From Anatilimnocola aggregata (GTDB taxonomy: Bacteria > Planctomycetota > Planctomycetia > Pirellulales > Pirellulaceae), in assembly GCF_007747655.1 (NCBI RefSeq), contig NZ_CP036274.1:7998001-8062000 (forward strand): a stretch of DNA of 64,000 nt. The letters run 5' to 3'. Of the stretch, positions 8,553-17,604 are shown in pieces (positions within the stretch are counted from its first letter, which is position 1; each line of letters begins with the position of its first letter). The notes beneath the pieces were generated by a model that saw only the letters and a list, made by a program, of their open reading frames with translations, had not been told where the DNA came from and did no database searches. Position numbers and translations under genes: made by a program.

Positions 8553-10070
8553 ATGAGTCACTTTCTCGGCATTGATGTCGGCACCTCAGGCACCAAGACG
8601 CTGGTGGTGAGCGAAGATGGCAAGATCCTGGCCGAAGCATCGCAGGGATATCCACTCTCGATGCCCAAGCCCCTCTGGAGCGAACAAGATCCGGAAGATT
8701 GGTGGCAGGCGACCATCGCCACTGTCCGCGCCGCGGTGAAGAAAGCCAAGCTCAAGCCGGCCGATATCAAGGCCATTGGGCTCTCGGGGCAAATGCACGG
8801 CAGCGTGTTTCTCGACAAGAATCACAAGGTCGTGCGCCCCGCGCTGCTGTGGAACGATCAGCGGACCGCGGCCGAGTGCGCAGAAATCGAAGAGCGCGCT
8901 GGCGGGCGGAAGAAGTTAATTCAAATGGTTGCGAATCCGGCCCTCACGGGCTTCACCGCGCCGAAGATTCTCTGGCTCCGCAATCACGAGCCCAAAAATT
9001 TCGCCAAGACGGTGAAAGTGCTGCTGCCCAAGGACGACATTCGTCGCCGCCTGACGGGCGAATATGCGACCGAAGTCAGCGACGCCAGCGGCATGCTGCT
9101 GCTCGATGTTGCCAAACGCAACTGGAGCACCAAGCTGCTTGAGAAGCTGGAACTCGATGCTTCGCTGCTCGGCAAGGTCTATGAGTCCGAAGAAGTAACC
9201 GGCAAACTGACGGCTGCGGCGGCGAAGGAACTGGGCCTGACGACCGACTGCGTCGTCGTCGGCGGTGCCGGCGACTGCGCGGCGAATGCAGTCGGAACCG
9301 GTGTGGTCGAAAGTGGCATTCTCTCGAACTCGCTCGGCACCAGCGGCGTGATGTTCGTCCACAGCGAGCAGATTCAAGTCGATCCCGCTGGCCGGCTGCA
9401 CACCTTTTGCCACGCAGTGCGCGGCAAGTGGCACATGATGGGGGTGACCCTTTCTGCCGCCGGTTCGCTGCAATGGTTCATCGAACAAGTTTGCCAAGAC
9501 ATTGCTGCCAAGGGCAAAGTCGATCCCTACAAAATCCTCACCGACGAAGCGGCTGCCACTCCGCAAGGAAGCCAGGGGTTGTTCTTCCTCCCCTACCTAT
9601 CTGGCGAGCGCACCCCGCATGCGGACCCCAATGCGCGAGGCTGTTTCATTGGTCTCACGCTCTCGCATGGTCGCGGGCATCTGGCGCGCTCGATCATGGA
9701 AGGAGTTGCTTATTCGCTGCGCGATAGCCTGGCGATTCTCGCCGAGATGAACGTCCCCGTGAAGCAAATCCGCGCTTCCGGTGGCGGCGCCAAGAGCCCG
9801 TTCTGGCGGCAGATTCAGGCCGACGTCTTCGGCCAGGAAGTGGTCACCATCAATGCCGAACAAGGGCCCGCGTATGGCGTTGCCTTACTCGCCGCGGTCG
9901 GTGCCGGGGCTTACAAGAACATCCAGGAAGCTTGTGCTGCGAACATCCGCGTCGTCAATCGCACGCCCGTCGATAAGAAAGCCATTCCCATCTACGACCG
10001 CGGCTTCCCGGTCTATCAGCGGCTGTATCAGTCGTTGAAAGCCGATTTTCAAGCGATTGCGAAACTGTAA
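8553..10070 (+). CDS. xylB: Xylulokinase (FGGY family)
   Basis: The 505-residue protein has the FGGY kinase opening [16 protein letters not shown], the GLSGQMHG substrate-loop motif, LLWNDQRT, and the C-terminal ATP-binding signature region [18 protein letters not shown] with [20 protein letters not shown]. Length and motifs match XylB, which phosphorylates D-xylulose with ATP to xylulose 5-phosphate for the pentose phosphate pathway. The start ATG has no clear Shine-Dalgarno sequence (upstream CACCCTCTC). No xylA or transporter gene is adjacent. A related FGGY sugar kinase with another substrate is possible. Confidence 0.93.
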   Translation: MSHFLGIDVGTSGTKTLVVSEDGKILAEASQGYPLSMPKPLWSEQDPEDWWQATIATVRAAVKKAKLKPADIKAIGLSGQMHGSVFLDKNHKVVRPALLWNDQRTAAECAEIEERAGGRKKLIQMVANPALTGFTAPKILWLRNHEPKNFAKTVKVLLPKDDIRRRLTGEYATEVSDASGMLLLDVAKRNWSTKLLEKLELDASLLGKVYESEEVTGKLTAAAAKELGLTTDCVVVGGAGDCAANAVGTGVVESGILSNSLGTSGVMFVHSEQIQVDPAGRLHTFCHAVRGKWHMMGVTLSAAGSLQWFIEQVCQDIAAKGKVDPYKILTDEAAATPQGSQGLFFLPYLSGERTPHADPNARGCFIGLTLSHGRGHLARSIMEGVAYSLRDSLAILAEMNVPVKQIRASGGGAKSPFWRQIQADVFGQEVVTINAEQGPAYGVALLAAVGAGAYKNIQEACAANIRVVNRTPVDKKAIPIYDRGFPVYQRLYQSLKADFQAIAKL

Positions 10071-10078
10071 CCTCGCTA

Positions 10079-10834
10079 CTACTGATCGTCGCTGAGGTGA
10101 CGTTTGTCATAGCCTTGTCGACGCACTTCGGTAGTGACTACAAACCCGTGGAGTTGTTCTGGCGATATCGCCGGCGCAATGCCAAGTGGTAGCGGCCCAA
10201 TCATGGTGGAATTGATTACTCGACGTCGCGAGTCGTCCGGCGACAGAATCGTCGCAGTATGCAACGTCCCTTGCCAGCGCGGCTGTTCGCGTGAAAAAGG
10301 CGCAGCTAAGTTATTGATGCAAACAATTTGATAGTCAGTCGGTGCGAAGCACGACAGGCGAGTGACATACGGCGCTAAAAGCGTTTGGCCTGAATGAAAC
10401 ATGGGATTATGCCGCGTGAGGAAATTCTGGGGCGAGATGCCCAGATCAAAAGCACAGCGGGCATAGTCGGCAATCTGTATTTCGGATTCGACCTCGCTGG
10501 GCTCGTATCCAAGCATTAAGAAGCATTCTTCCGGGCCGCCGTCACGATGGAACTTCGTTGTTGTTTGTTGATCGAACCTGGCAGCGGACAAATATCCGAG
10601 GGAGTTGCCGGTAGTTGACTCGTGTATGACAGCAAGCGATTTAGTGAGGTCGAGCATTCGCTGCCGGAACTGCGACGATGTGAACTCGCTACCGCAGTTC
10701 AGCACACAAAATCCTGGAGCCGAGAAATCGGTTCGGCAAACGAGTCGATAGACTTCCGCCGCCTGAGAATTCAGAACCGTCTGGTGCCGCAAGCAAAATT
10801 GCCGGGGAATCCAAGGCTCAAACTTGGCCATCAT
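10079..10834 (-). CDS. Hypothetical protein, possible Fe(II)/2-oxoglutarate oxygenase-like fold
   Basis: The first in-frame ATG is complementary to 10832-10834 and gives 251 residues. I do not recognise a named family. The sequence has FHRDGG, followed about 100 residues later by GTLHTATI and then SRRRVINS. The spacing H-x-D, distal H, then Arg is reminiscent of Fe(II)/2-oxoglutarate-dependent oxygenases with a double-stranded beta-helix. That reading is inference from a motif pattern only. No signal peptide or membrane segment is seen. The stop codon lies about 8 bp from the convergent xylB stop. The upstream stretch to 11078 holds no other gene. Confidence 0.6.
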   Translation of the reverse strand: MMAKFEPWIPRQFCLRHQTVLNSQAAEVYRLVCRTDFSAPGFCVLNCGSEFTSSQFRQRMLDLTKSLAVIHESTTGNSLGYLSAARFDQQTTTKFHRDGGPEECFLMLGYEPSEVESEIQIADYARCAFDLGISPQNFLTRHNPMFHSGQTLLAPYVTRLSCFAPTDYQIVCINNLAAPFSREQPRWQGTLHTATILSPDDSRRRVINSTMIGPLPLGIAPAISPEQLHGFVVTTEVRRQGYDKRHLSDDQ

Positions 10835-11078
10835 AAATGCACTTGCGTTGATGGTTAGCGGGCAGGAAAGAAAAGTGGTATTCCTGGACCGCGATTCCAA
10901 GCCGATGCTTCACGGCAGGCGAACTTGAAAATTCGCCATAATCAGATTGACATTGCCCCGGCGACTCATAGAATAAGTCGTAGCTGAGACAGAATCTCAA
11001 AATCAGTTGGGTTCAAACCCTCGGCAATTCCCAGTTCCGCTTGAGTTCACTCCCGCCCACCTTTCCCGCCTCAACGCT

Positions 11079-11381
11079 ATGCAATCCTCTGAAACGATTC
11101 TGAGCGCCATCCCAGCGCTGTCGGACAAGGAACGTCTGGTTGTGGTTTTGGTGCAGCTGCCCGAAGGGAGCCGCCTCGAACTGCGTCAGCAGTCGTATGG
11201 CGAAGGGGTGGGCTGGTTTACGCAATCGACCGTGCAACTTGAGCCCGGTCAGGTCGCCCAGCTGAAGAACTCGCTCGGGCACGCCACGTCTGGTTCTCCT
11301 GCCGCTCGCTTGCCGAAGTCGTTCAACCAACTCAAGTCCCCTGCCTGGCAGCCGCGCCTGGTCCAAGCCGATTCGGCTTAG
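11079..11381 (+). CDS. Small conserved-type protein, possibly PC4/p15-like
   Basis: Starting at the ATG at 11079 gives 100 residues. The central block VVLVQLPEGSRLELRQQSY with GVGWFTQSTVQLEPGQVAQLKNSL resembles the layout of the PC4/p15 single-strand-binding domain (beta-strands, then 'L.P.Q...L'), but similarity is weak by eye. The C-terminal tail is Pro/Ser-rich and probably disordered. No Shine-Dalgarno sequence is obvious. It converges with the Nudix gene. If the PC4-like reading is right it would bind nucleic acid; otherwise the function is unknown. Confidence 0.6.
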   Translation: MQSSETILSAIPALSDKERLVVVLVQLPEGSRLELRQQSYGEGVGWFTQSTVQLEPGQVAQLKNSLGHATSGSPAARLPKSFNQLKSPAWQPRLVQADSA

Positions 11382-11390
11382 CAGATCGGC

Positions 11391-12035
11391 CTACGCAACA
11401 AGCGCGGCCAATTCGGCGAGCATCATGCAGGTTGCGCCCCAGATACGGCGATTGCCGATCTGATAATGCGGCGCAGAAAAGATCAGCCCGCGGCGCTCGA
11501 TCTGATGCATGCCGAGCACAGTCGGGTCGAGCAACTGGGCCACGGGAACTTCGATGACCTCGGCCACTTCTCCCGGGTTGGGCTGCCACGTCGGCGTCTC
11601 CAGGCAGAGTGCCAGATGAGGCCGGACAAGGACGTTGCTGACGAAGACAAACAGCGGCGATAGTTCCCCGAGCACGCGAATGCCAGTGCGCGGCCCGCCG
11701 AGTTCTTCTTCATACTCACGCAGTGCCGATTGTTGACTCGACTCACCTGCTTCGACCATGCCGCCGGGCAAACCGACCTGATCGGCATGCGCCTTCATGT
11801 GCGTGGGACGCAGAATCGCAGGAACATGCCAGCCCGACGACTTGGGATACAGAAGCAACAGCACGGCTGCTTCTCGCGCTTCGCGCGCAGGTGGGCCGAA
11901 GTGACGGCCAAAGGAAAGTTGCGGCGCGACGGGCGTTTGACTTTTGCGGCCGGGCAACCCGCGCGCGATTCGCTCACCCAAATAGTCGGCCAACTGATCG
12001 GGCGACATCTGGAGCGGCGCGATATTCGTGTTCAC
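11391..12035 (-). CDS. Nudix hydrolase, CoA pyrophosphatase-like
   Basis: The 214-residue protein carries a full Nudix box, GGMVEAGESSQQSALREYEEELG, matching G-x5-E-x7-REUxEExGU. It is preceded by AILRPTHMKAHADQVGLPGG, which resembles the UPF0035 signature of CoA pyrophosphatases (NudL/YeaB type). Such enzymes cleave CoA or acyl-CoA to phosphopantetheine and 3',5'-ADP using Mg2+. The start is a GTG (12033-12035) overlapping the TGA of the upstream DUF6798-like gene as GTGA, so the two are probably translationally coupled. No membrane segments are seen. The substrate assignment is from family resemblance only. Confidence 0.88.
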   Translation of the reverse strand: MNTNIAPLQMSPDQLADYLGERIARGLPGRKSQTPVAPQLSFGRHFGPPAREAREAAVLLLLYPKSSGWHVPAILRPTHMKAHADQVGLPGGMVEAGESSQQSALREYEEELGGPRTGIRVLGELSPLFVFVSNVLVRPHLALCLETPTWQPNPGEVAEVIEVPVAQLLDPTVLGMHQIERRGLIFSAPHYQIGNRRIWGATCMMLAELAALVA

Positions 12036-13777
12036 TGCGCGGCTCCTTCCTTGGCGGCGGCAAGGGGCGGAACGAAGTAAACCTCGTAAGCTTGATTCTC
12101 GCCTGGAAACGTGGGATAGATGCGCGGCAACTTCAGCCCGCGCTCGGCCCGCGCGCGATCGAGCACGATATAGGTGGCATTGTACTTGCGCGCGAGGCGG
12201 ACAAGTTCGTCATCGCTGTGTGCAGCCAGATCGCGCACAAAGGTCGCACGCGGATAGAGTTCTTCCATGGCTGCTTTCCAGCGCATTAGTCCGGCCGCAT
12301 CCTGAGGTACATCCTTCCAGTTCACCGCCTCGCGGCGCTGCGCGTACCAATGAAACGTCTGCTGGCGACGGGGTGTCAGAAAACCAGCCTGCGCGGGCGT
12401 TTCACGTTCGATCCAATCGCAAACGCGCTGCCACTCGGCAAACATTTGCTGCGGCGAAAGCTCGGGCTGTGTTGGTGCTGCGTGCGGGTCTTCCAGCGGC
12501 GAAGTTTGCGTCGGCTTGGGTTGCAGGAACGCGCCGGGCACGCGTAGTTCGCTGCGCGACCACATGGCATACGACAGGTCGATCCCCACAGCCAGCATGG
12601 CCAGCGTCATCACGGCTGCAGTCAGCCCGGGCTGCGACTTCTCGCGGCGAGAAAGCTCGGCAGCAATTGCCAAGGCCACACCAATCGCCAGCATCGAATC
12701 GCTAAGGCGGAACCAATAGTAACGGAGCAACCGGGCCGCGAGTTCGCGCTGCCAGAGCAACGACTGATCGATGGCGGCCCCCACCGCGCCCATGAGCACC
12801 GCCCCTAGCACGAACAGGTGCAATGCGCGCAAACGGACATCGTGACGCTGATGCCAGGCGAGCGCGGCCCAGGCGATGAGGAGTGCCAGTTGCCGAGCCA
12901 TATAAAGATGTTCGAAGCGATGGAACACCAGGTGATGCGGCAAGCGTTCGAAGACGTAGGCCGTCGTTGCTTCGCGGGCGATTTCGGGATCAACACCTTT
13001 GTTGAGCAAGATCGCAGGGATTAATCCTGGCAGCGAAAGAACAAAGCCGCCGAGCACCGCCGGCATCATGCGGAGCAGCGAAGGCGAATCGGGTTGATTC
13101 CGTTCGAGAAGCCAAACGCCGCCAATCAACACGCAGCCCCAACCACCAATCAGTACGTGAAACGCCGCGGCCGCGCCCATCCAGAGCCACGCTCCGGTCC
13201 AACGCCTGCGAACGAGACATTCAAGTGACAAGAGAAAGAAGACGTACGCAAAGCTCTTGGCTTCGACACCACCGACCATCCATTCGCCGGCCATGTGAAA
13301 CCAGCGCAGGAAGATCATCATCAGCCCGGCGGTGAGAATCGACATCAGTCGCTGCGGCACGAGCGCGACGCTCAAGCGTTGCCAAGCAGCGGCCAGCAGC
13401 AGCCAGGTGACACCGCGGCCAATCCAAGCAGTTGTGGTCAGCGAGCAGTACTGGGTCACCCAACCAAAGCACCAATAGAACGTTAGATGGGCATCGGCCG
13501 AGTCGAGAAACAGATCGCCGCGGCACCAACTGGGATCCCAATAATGCTTAGCTTTGGGCAAGTAGTGCGATTCGCCCACGCCCGGCGGAGGTGAGCCCGC
13601 GAGAATAAAAAACAGCAAAAAGATGAACGCTATTTCGACCGCCGCTTGCAACCAGGAATAGTCGCGCCCCTCGCCGGAGTCGATCACTTCCAGCAGCGGC
13701 GGCGGGGACTTACGGCTCACGAGGATTTCGTCGTTGCGGGAGAGGAAGGAAATACTTAGCCCGACGCGTCGGGGCAT
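12032..13777 (-). CDS. Polytopic membrane protein, DUF6798-like
   Basis: This 581-residue protein has a cytoplasmic N-terminal stretch, then around ten hydrophobic segments (for example AFIFLLFFILAG, VTWLLLAAAW, LMSILTAGLMMIFLRWF and AWLWMGAAAAFHVLIGGWG). A soluble C-terminal domain of roughly 150 residues begins near PQQMFAEWQRVCDWIERETP. The layout, with conserved residues in the first loop (WDPSWCRGDLFLDSADAHLTFY), fits the DUF6798 membrane proteins of planctomycetes and cyanobacteria. It also resembles glycosyltransferase-C-like architectures. Function is unknown. Its TGA overlaps the GTG start of the Nudix gene. The true start could lie slightly downstream of the chosen codon. Confidence 0.8.
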   Translation of the reverse strand: MPRRVGLSISFLSRNDEILVSRKSPPPLLEVIDSGEGRDYSWLQAAVEIAFIFLLFFILAGSPPPGVGESHYLPKAKHYWDPSWCRGDLFLDSADAHLTFYWCFGWVTQYCSLTTTAWIGRGVTWLLLAAAWQRLSVALVPQRLMSILTAGLMMIFLRWFHMAGEWMVGGVEAKSFAYVFFLLSLECLVRRRWTGAWLWMGAAAAFHVLIGGWGCVLIGGVWLLERNQPDSPSLLRMMPAVLGGFVLSLPGLIPAILLNKGVDPEIAREATTAYVFERLPHHLVFHRFEHLYMARQLALLIAWAALAWHQRHDVRLRALHLFVLGAVLMGAVGAAIDQSLLWQRELAARLLRYYWFRLSDSMLAIGVALAIAAELSRREKSQPGLTAAVMTLAMLAVGIDLSYAMWSRSELRVPGAFLQPKPTQTSPLEDPHAAPTQPELSPQQMFAEWQRVCDWIERETPAQAGFLTPRRQQTFHWYAQRREAVNWKDVPQDAAGLMRWKAAMEELYPRATFVRDLAAHSDDELVRLARKYNATYIVLDRARAERGLKLPRIYPTFPGENQAYEVYFVPPLAAAKEGAAQ

Positions 13778-13827
13778 GCATTCAGGCTAATCGCTGAGTA
13801 CAAAACTGGCCAGTGGCGAGCCAGGCC

Positions 13828-14062
13828 AGGGTCGGGGCAATTTTCGGGCGGTGCGACGTTGCCTTTAGCTGGTTGAGACTGGCCCGAAAAATTGTCCTGA
13901 CACTTTTCGGGTGACTCCCTAAGTCGTCACGAGCACAAAACGATTGATTCAAAGTGGTTGGCACTTCGAGTTGTTTGACTAGAAGTGGGTCAGGACAAAG
14001 TTTCGGGACAACGCCTCGCGGATGAAGATAGAGCCAAGCTGCCCGAAATTTGCCCCGACCCT
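13828..14062. repeat. Four-copy GTCRGGRCAA...TTTCGGG repeat cluster, MITE/BIME-like
   Basis: Four copies of a roughly 22-bp motif alternate in orientation: plus at 13828-13849, minus at 13882-13901, plus at 13988-14008 and minus at 14041-14062. The outermost two are inverted repeats of each other with 21 of 22 positions matching. Each adjacent plus/minus pair is separated by about 32 bp. It fills the gap between the DUF6798-like gene and the large secreted protein gene. No target-site duplication is obvious. No gene is seen in the 289-bp gap. Confidence 0.8.
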
Positions 14063-14066
14063 GTTA

Positions 14067-16796
14067 TTAGCGCGCCGCTGTCTCGCGGATTGGATCGGGG
14101 TCGAGCAGGTTGACATGCACGTCGTCGACCCAGGCTTCGCCGAGGCCGGTGAGGGCAAAGCTGACGACGAGTTCGCCCGATTCAGGCACCGCGCGATAGT
14201 AAGTAAATTGCCGCCAGCCGCGAGTGAGTCGTATGCGGTCGGCCAGATCGGGTCCGCCGATCGAATCGAAAATCATCAGGCCGTCGTGGCTGCCGTGGAC
14301 GACCTGCGGAACGTAGCACCAACCAGTGATGCGGGCAATTTGCTTTTCACGTACCGGTACCGGGCTGCTGGTGATCCAGACAACGGGCCGTTCGAAGGGG
14401 GGAGGCAATTGCTTGGGCTCGCGCGCGGCAGCTGCCAGTCGCAGGGCACTTCGTCCGCCGTGAGGATTGACGAGTGACAAGGCGACTTCGCTCTTCACAC
14501 CATCGGGCAGGCGGTTGTAGTTTTTCCAGCCAGCCTTGGTCATCTGATCGAGCGATTCAAAATCGCCCCCCGCTTGGGCATTGGCTCCCCACGTGGCTCC
14601 ACGCAGGCGTTCGGCTAGTTCCCAGTGCAGGGGCAGCGTGGTGAACTGCGCGATACACGGGCTGGCGGCCGGAGCATGAAAGGCAGCCACCGATTGTTCC
14701 CAGTGACCGCGACGAATGCGGGCCTGCTGTTGTTCAGCCTTCACGATGTACGCATGAGCTGCCGAGAAATCACCGGTCGACATCACCCGCTGCGATTGGG
14801 CCAGGTTCCCTTCCGCTTCTCGCAGCCAGGTGGGCGCTTCTTTCAGCGTGTGGCCCGCAATGTTCAATCGTTGATCGATGTCGACAATTTGCGTCTGCCG
14901 ACGCACAGCCAGATCGTGCCGCAACCGAGTCGCGTCTTGCTTGATCTCACTCAGCGTGCGATTGAGATAGTGAATCACGAGCGGATCGTGTGTGATGACG
15001 ACAGCCGACGATGTGCTCGCTTCGTCGACCGTCACGCGCAGGCCGCCAGTTGCCATGGCCGAACGAAGCTTTCGCAGGCCAGCCGTAGTGATTTGATAAG
15101 CCTGACTGGCCGCTGGGACTCCGGCGACAACCAGCGTGAACTGATTGCGAGGCGCGGGTGTCGCTACATACTGCTGGGCAGCCGCTCGTTGCGTGACGAG
15201 GAGCAACCGCGAGCGTTCGGTCTGCCAGACGGCGGCATACACGCCCGCTTCGGGCGCAGAAAGCTCCTCGGTCAACTGACCGCCGGAGATCCAGGGCTCC
15301 ATCAGCCGCAGTTCGAAATTAAGCATCCGCAGCGCGTCGGTGCGCATCGAAGTCGGAATCGTATCGATGCTCAGTGGCGTTTCGGATGGGAAAATCAACC
15401 CACGCATGCCAGCTGAAAGATTGAGATACATCGTCAAGCGAAGTTGCTCAAGGTCGCAATCGTCGGGCAGAGTCGAGTTGCGCCCAAGCAGTGTCAACTG
15501 TTGCTGCAACGCGGCGGCTGGCTGCGAGTAGACCGTGCCCCAGAAGGGCGTACCTGGCCGGGCAAGTTGTTCGCGATCGCTGAGCCAAGCGCGGAGGTCA
15601 TTTTGTTCGAAGCTGGTCGCTGCCGTTCGTTTGTCGATTAGTAGTAGACTGGCAAGCCGACTGTATTCGCTTAGTTCGCAATCGGCACCAACGAGCAGCG
15701 GGCGCTGCCGCTGCGGATCGATGCTGCGAATCTCTTGGGCCAGATCGCGCGTGTAAGGAACGTCGCGATCGACGAGCCGAGTCCCCAGGCTCCAAGCCAA
15801 GACGGGCTTGAAGGCTTCGGGCGGCGGCGCAGTTTCATCGGCAAATGGTGGTGGCGCAACAATCCACATTCCCAGCCGCTGCGCTTCCTTTAGCAAGGCC
15901 GGTGATGGTGAAGCATTGAACTTTACCGCGTTGAAACCCAGCGATTGCAACCAGGCCAGCGGTTCCCCTTGATGTTGAATAATGCGTGGCAAGAAGGGAC
16001 GACCCTTGGCCAACAAATGCGAACCTTGAATCTCCGCTCCTGGCGTTTCGAGATTAGCCGGTCCCTCGTTGGTGCCACCAAAGGGAGTGTTGTCGATGGT
16101 GGGGCGCGAGACATTCACGCCCACTTTGTCTTGTGGCACGAAGCCTTTGATCTCGACATCGTCGATCCAGAGTTGCAGATTGCCGGGACTGCTGTACGCA
16201 TTGAGGACGAGCAGATCGACCTGAGCGCCGCGAACATCGACTTCCGGCCCGAATTCGCGGCGCAGGCGAATCAATTCGGGGCCATCGAGCCGGCGGAGAA
16301 CTTCTTTCACAGACAATTGTTGCCAGGCACCCACGTCGGTATAAGTATCGCCTGGCAGGAGCGTCGTCAGGGGCTTGCCGGTGCCGCGGTCGGTCGTGCG
16401 GGGGAGGACGACGCGAATCAGCACTTGTAAATTGGGCCGATCCGATTTGATCCAGAGCGAAGGCTCGAACTCGGCAATTACGGGAACTCGTTCCAGCTGA
16501 TAGGCCAGGTGAACGTAAGTGCCCGTGCCGACCGACAGCCGCAGGTATTCGCTACCACTTCCCGAGCGCGACTGGCGAAAAGTTCGTTCCTGCCCGATCA
16601 ACCGCACGCCAGCATCGGCAGCGGCCAGTTGCCAGGTCGCTTGCGGCGATTCGAACGTATCGCGGAACTGTGCGACCGCTGGCTGCGTAGTGATGAACTG
16701 CAGCACCGTCAGCAGCCCGAACACTAACCCTAACAGCCGCGCGCACCGCGACCGCTGAGGTCGAACGTGGGGCGAAGTGCTGAGGGCTCGCTGCAT
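14067..16796 (-). CDS. Large secreted protein, jelly-roll plus putative glycosidase-like domain
   Basis: I start at the ATG complementary to 16794-16796, giving 909 residues with a signal peptide (RCARLLGLVFGLLTVLQFITT...AVAQ). The upstream open frame lacks a signal and is disregarded. Residues about 40-220 look like a carbohydrate-binding jelly roll (DTFESPQATW, GSGSEYLRL, LWIDDVEIKGF). A central region (FNAVKFNASPSPALLKEAQRLGMWIVAPPP, VLAWSLGTRLVDRDVPYTRDLAQEIRSIDPQRQRPLLVGAD) resembles the strand pattern of a TIM-barrel glycoside hydrolase, but I could not pick catalytic acids with confidence. A helical segment lies near 680-760, and another sandwich domain ends in ESGELVVSFALTGLGEAWVDDVHV. 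It probably acts on or binds polysaccharide outside the cytoplasm. It is divergent from the gene at 17140. Confidence 0.75.
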   Translation of the reverse strand: MQRALSTSPHVRPQRSRCARLLGLVFGLLTVLQFITTQPAVAQFRDTFESPQATWQLAAADAGVRLIGQERTFRQSRSGSGSEYLRLSVGTGTYVHLAYQLERVPVIAEFEPSLWIKSDRPNLQVLIRVVLPRTTDRGTGKPLTTLLPGDTYTDVGAWQQLSVKEVLRRLDGPELIRLRREFGPEVDVRGAQVDLLVLNAYSSPGNLQLWIDDVEIKGFVPQDKVGVNVSRPTIDNTPFGGTNEGPANLETPGAEIQGSHLLAKGRPFLPRIIQHQGEPLAWLQSLGFNAVKFNASPSPALLKEAQRLGMWIVAPPPFADETAPPPEAFKPVLAWSLGTRLVDRDVPYTRDLAQEIRSIDPQRQRPLLVGADCELSEYSRLASLLLIDKRTAATSFEQNDLRAWLSDREQLARPGTPFWGTVYSQPAAALQQQLTLLGRNSTLPDDCDLEQLRLTMYLNLSAGMRGLIFPSETPLSIDTIPTSMRTDALRMLNFELRLMEPWISGGQLTEELSAPEAGVYAAVWQTERSRLLLVTQRAAAQQYVATPAPRNQFTLVVAGVPAASQAYQITTAGLRKLRSAMATGGLRVTVDEASTSSAVVITHDPLVIHYLNRTLSEIKQDATRLRHDLAVRRQTQIVDIDQRLNIAGHTLKEAPTWLREAEGNLAQSQRVMSTGDFSAAHAYIVKAEQQQARIRRGHWEQSVAAFHAPAASPCIAQFTTLPLHWELAERLRGATWGANAQAGGDFESLDQMTKAGWKNYNRLPDGVKSEVALSLVNPHGGRSALRLAAAAREPKQLPPPFERPVVWITSSPVPVREKQIARITGWCYVPQVVHGSHDGLMIFDSIGGPDLADRIRLTRGWRQFTYYRAVPESGELVVSFALTGLGEAWVDDVHVNLLDPDPIRETAAR

Positions 16797-17139
16797 CGAG
16801 CGGGATCCTGCTGGGGCATCAAAGCGAACGACTTTTGAGGAGCGAACTAAACAACATTGGCGCGTGCTGCGCGGTTCGTCCCCTATGTAGCCTTTCGGCA
16901 ACTTGAGGCCACGAGTGTGGCGAATGCTGTAAGGTGGCCTTGTATCAAGTGTTACGACCACCGGCCAGAGCAAACGTGGCGAAAGCTCCACAGCGAACCA
17001 AGGTCTGCGAAAATCCTTGATTTGTCGCAACCGCTTAATAGCCATAAACTTACGCAACGCACAACGAGCCGTACCCAGGGACTGGTACGCCGGCTGCTTT
17101 TAATGCTGGCATAAGACCAACCTCTGGGAGAAATCACTG
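16797..17139. other. Divergent intergenic region, no gene recognised
   Basis: This 343-bp stretch separates two divergently transcribed genes and should contain both promoters. The open frames across it lack start signals and domain-like sequence. A ribosome-binding site (GGGAG) precedes the plus-strand gene at 17140. I could not identify convincing -35/-10 elements or a structured RNA. Confidence 0.5.
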
Positions 17140-17445
17140 ATGTCGACTTCGCCGCGAATCACTGCTCAAGCCACCGAAGAACTTCCTAAGGACGTGGCCG
17201 ACCTGGCCGCGGCCGTTGCGGCCTTGCCGGCGGAAGTTCGCTCGCGGCTTGAACCGTTGATGTTTCGCGTAGTCGACAGCACCAAACGCCGTCGGCGAAT
17301 TCTCAACCTGGTGCAGGAAGCTTTGAGCCAATTGCGGCTCGACATGAAGTACCTGGTCTTCGATCTCGAAGCAACCCGCCGCGAACGGGATTCTCTGAAA
17401 CCGACCAAAGACGAAGGCTCTGCCGGCGACGACGATCGCTTGTAA
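17140..17445 (+). CDS. Small helical protein of unknown function
   Basis: The 101-residue protein is charged and predicted helical: LPKDVADLAAAVAALPAEVRSRLEPL, then a basic patch KRRRRILNLVQEALSQLRLDMKYLVFDLEATRRERDS that could form a coiled coil or bind nucleic acid. An acidic tail follows (EGSAGDDDRL). The start has GGGAG about 10 nt upstream, and a strong terminator closes the transcript at 17491-17532, so this is a single-gene transcription unit. I do not recognise a family. Confidence 0.75.
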   Translation: MSTSPRITAQATEELPKDVADLAAAVAALPAEVRSRLEPLMFRVVDSTKRRRRILNLVQEALSQLRLDMKYLVFDLEATRRERDSLKPTKDEGSAGDDDRL

Positions 17446-17490
17446 GCTTGCCGGCCCTTCGACCAGCCACGTTCGCACTCCTTGTGCCGA

Positions 17491-17532
17491 CGCTTCGCGC
17501 CAACTTGCCCGGTTGGCGCGAAGCGTTTTTTT
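17491..17532 (+). terminator. Strong Rho-independent terminator
   Basis: A perfect 14-bp stem (CGCTTCGCGCCAAC with GTTGGCGCGAAGCG) encloses the loop TTGCCCG and is followed immediately by seven T residues (17526-17532). It lies downstream of the small gene ending at 17445 and upstream of the phosphatase gene. It is the clearest intrinsic terminator in the window. Confidence 0.95.
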
Positions 17533-17604
17533 ATGCGCCGAGTATGCTACAAACGGTTGTCTAAACGACGAACTGTGTTGTTCAACTCCTCAAGCAAACC
17601 TATC

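Noticed and set aside
11003-11025. GGGTTCAAACCC, resembling a tRNA T-arm
   Set aside because: The 5-bp stem does not pair beyond three positions when the 7-nt loop is fixed, and no upstream cloverleaf exists.
14067-17057. Start of the large secreted protein at 17057
   Set aside because: The extra 87 residues are basic and precede a clear signal peptide beginning at the ATG at 16796.
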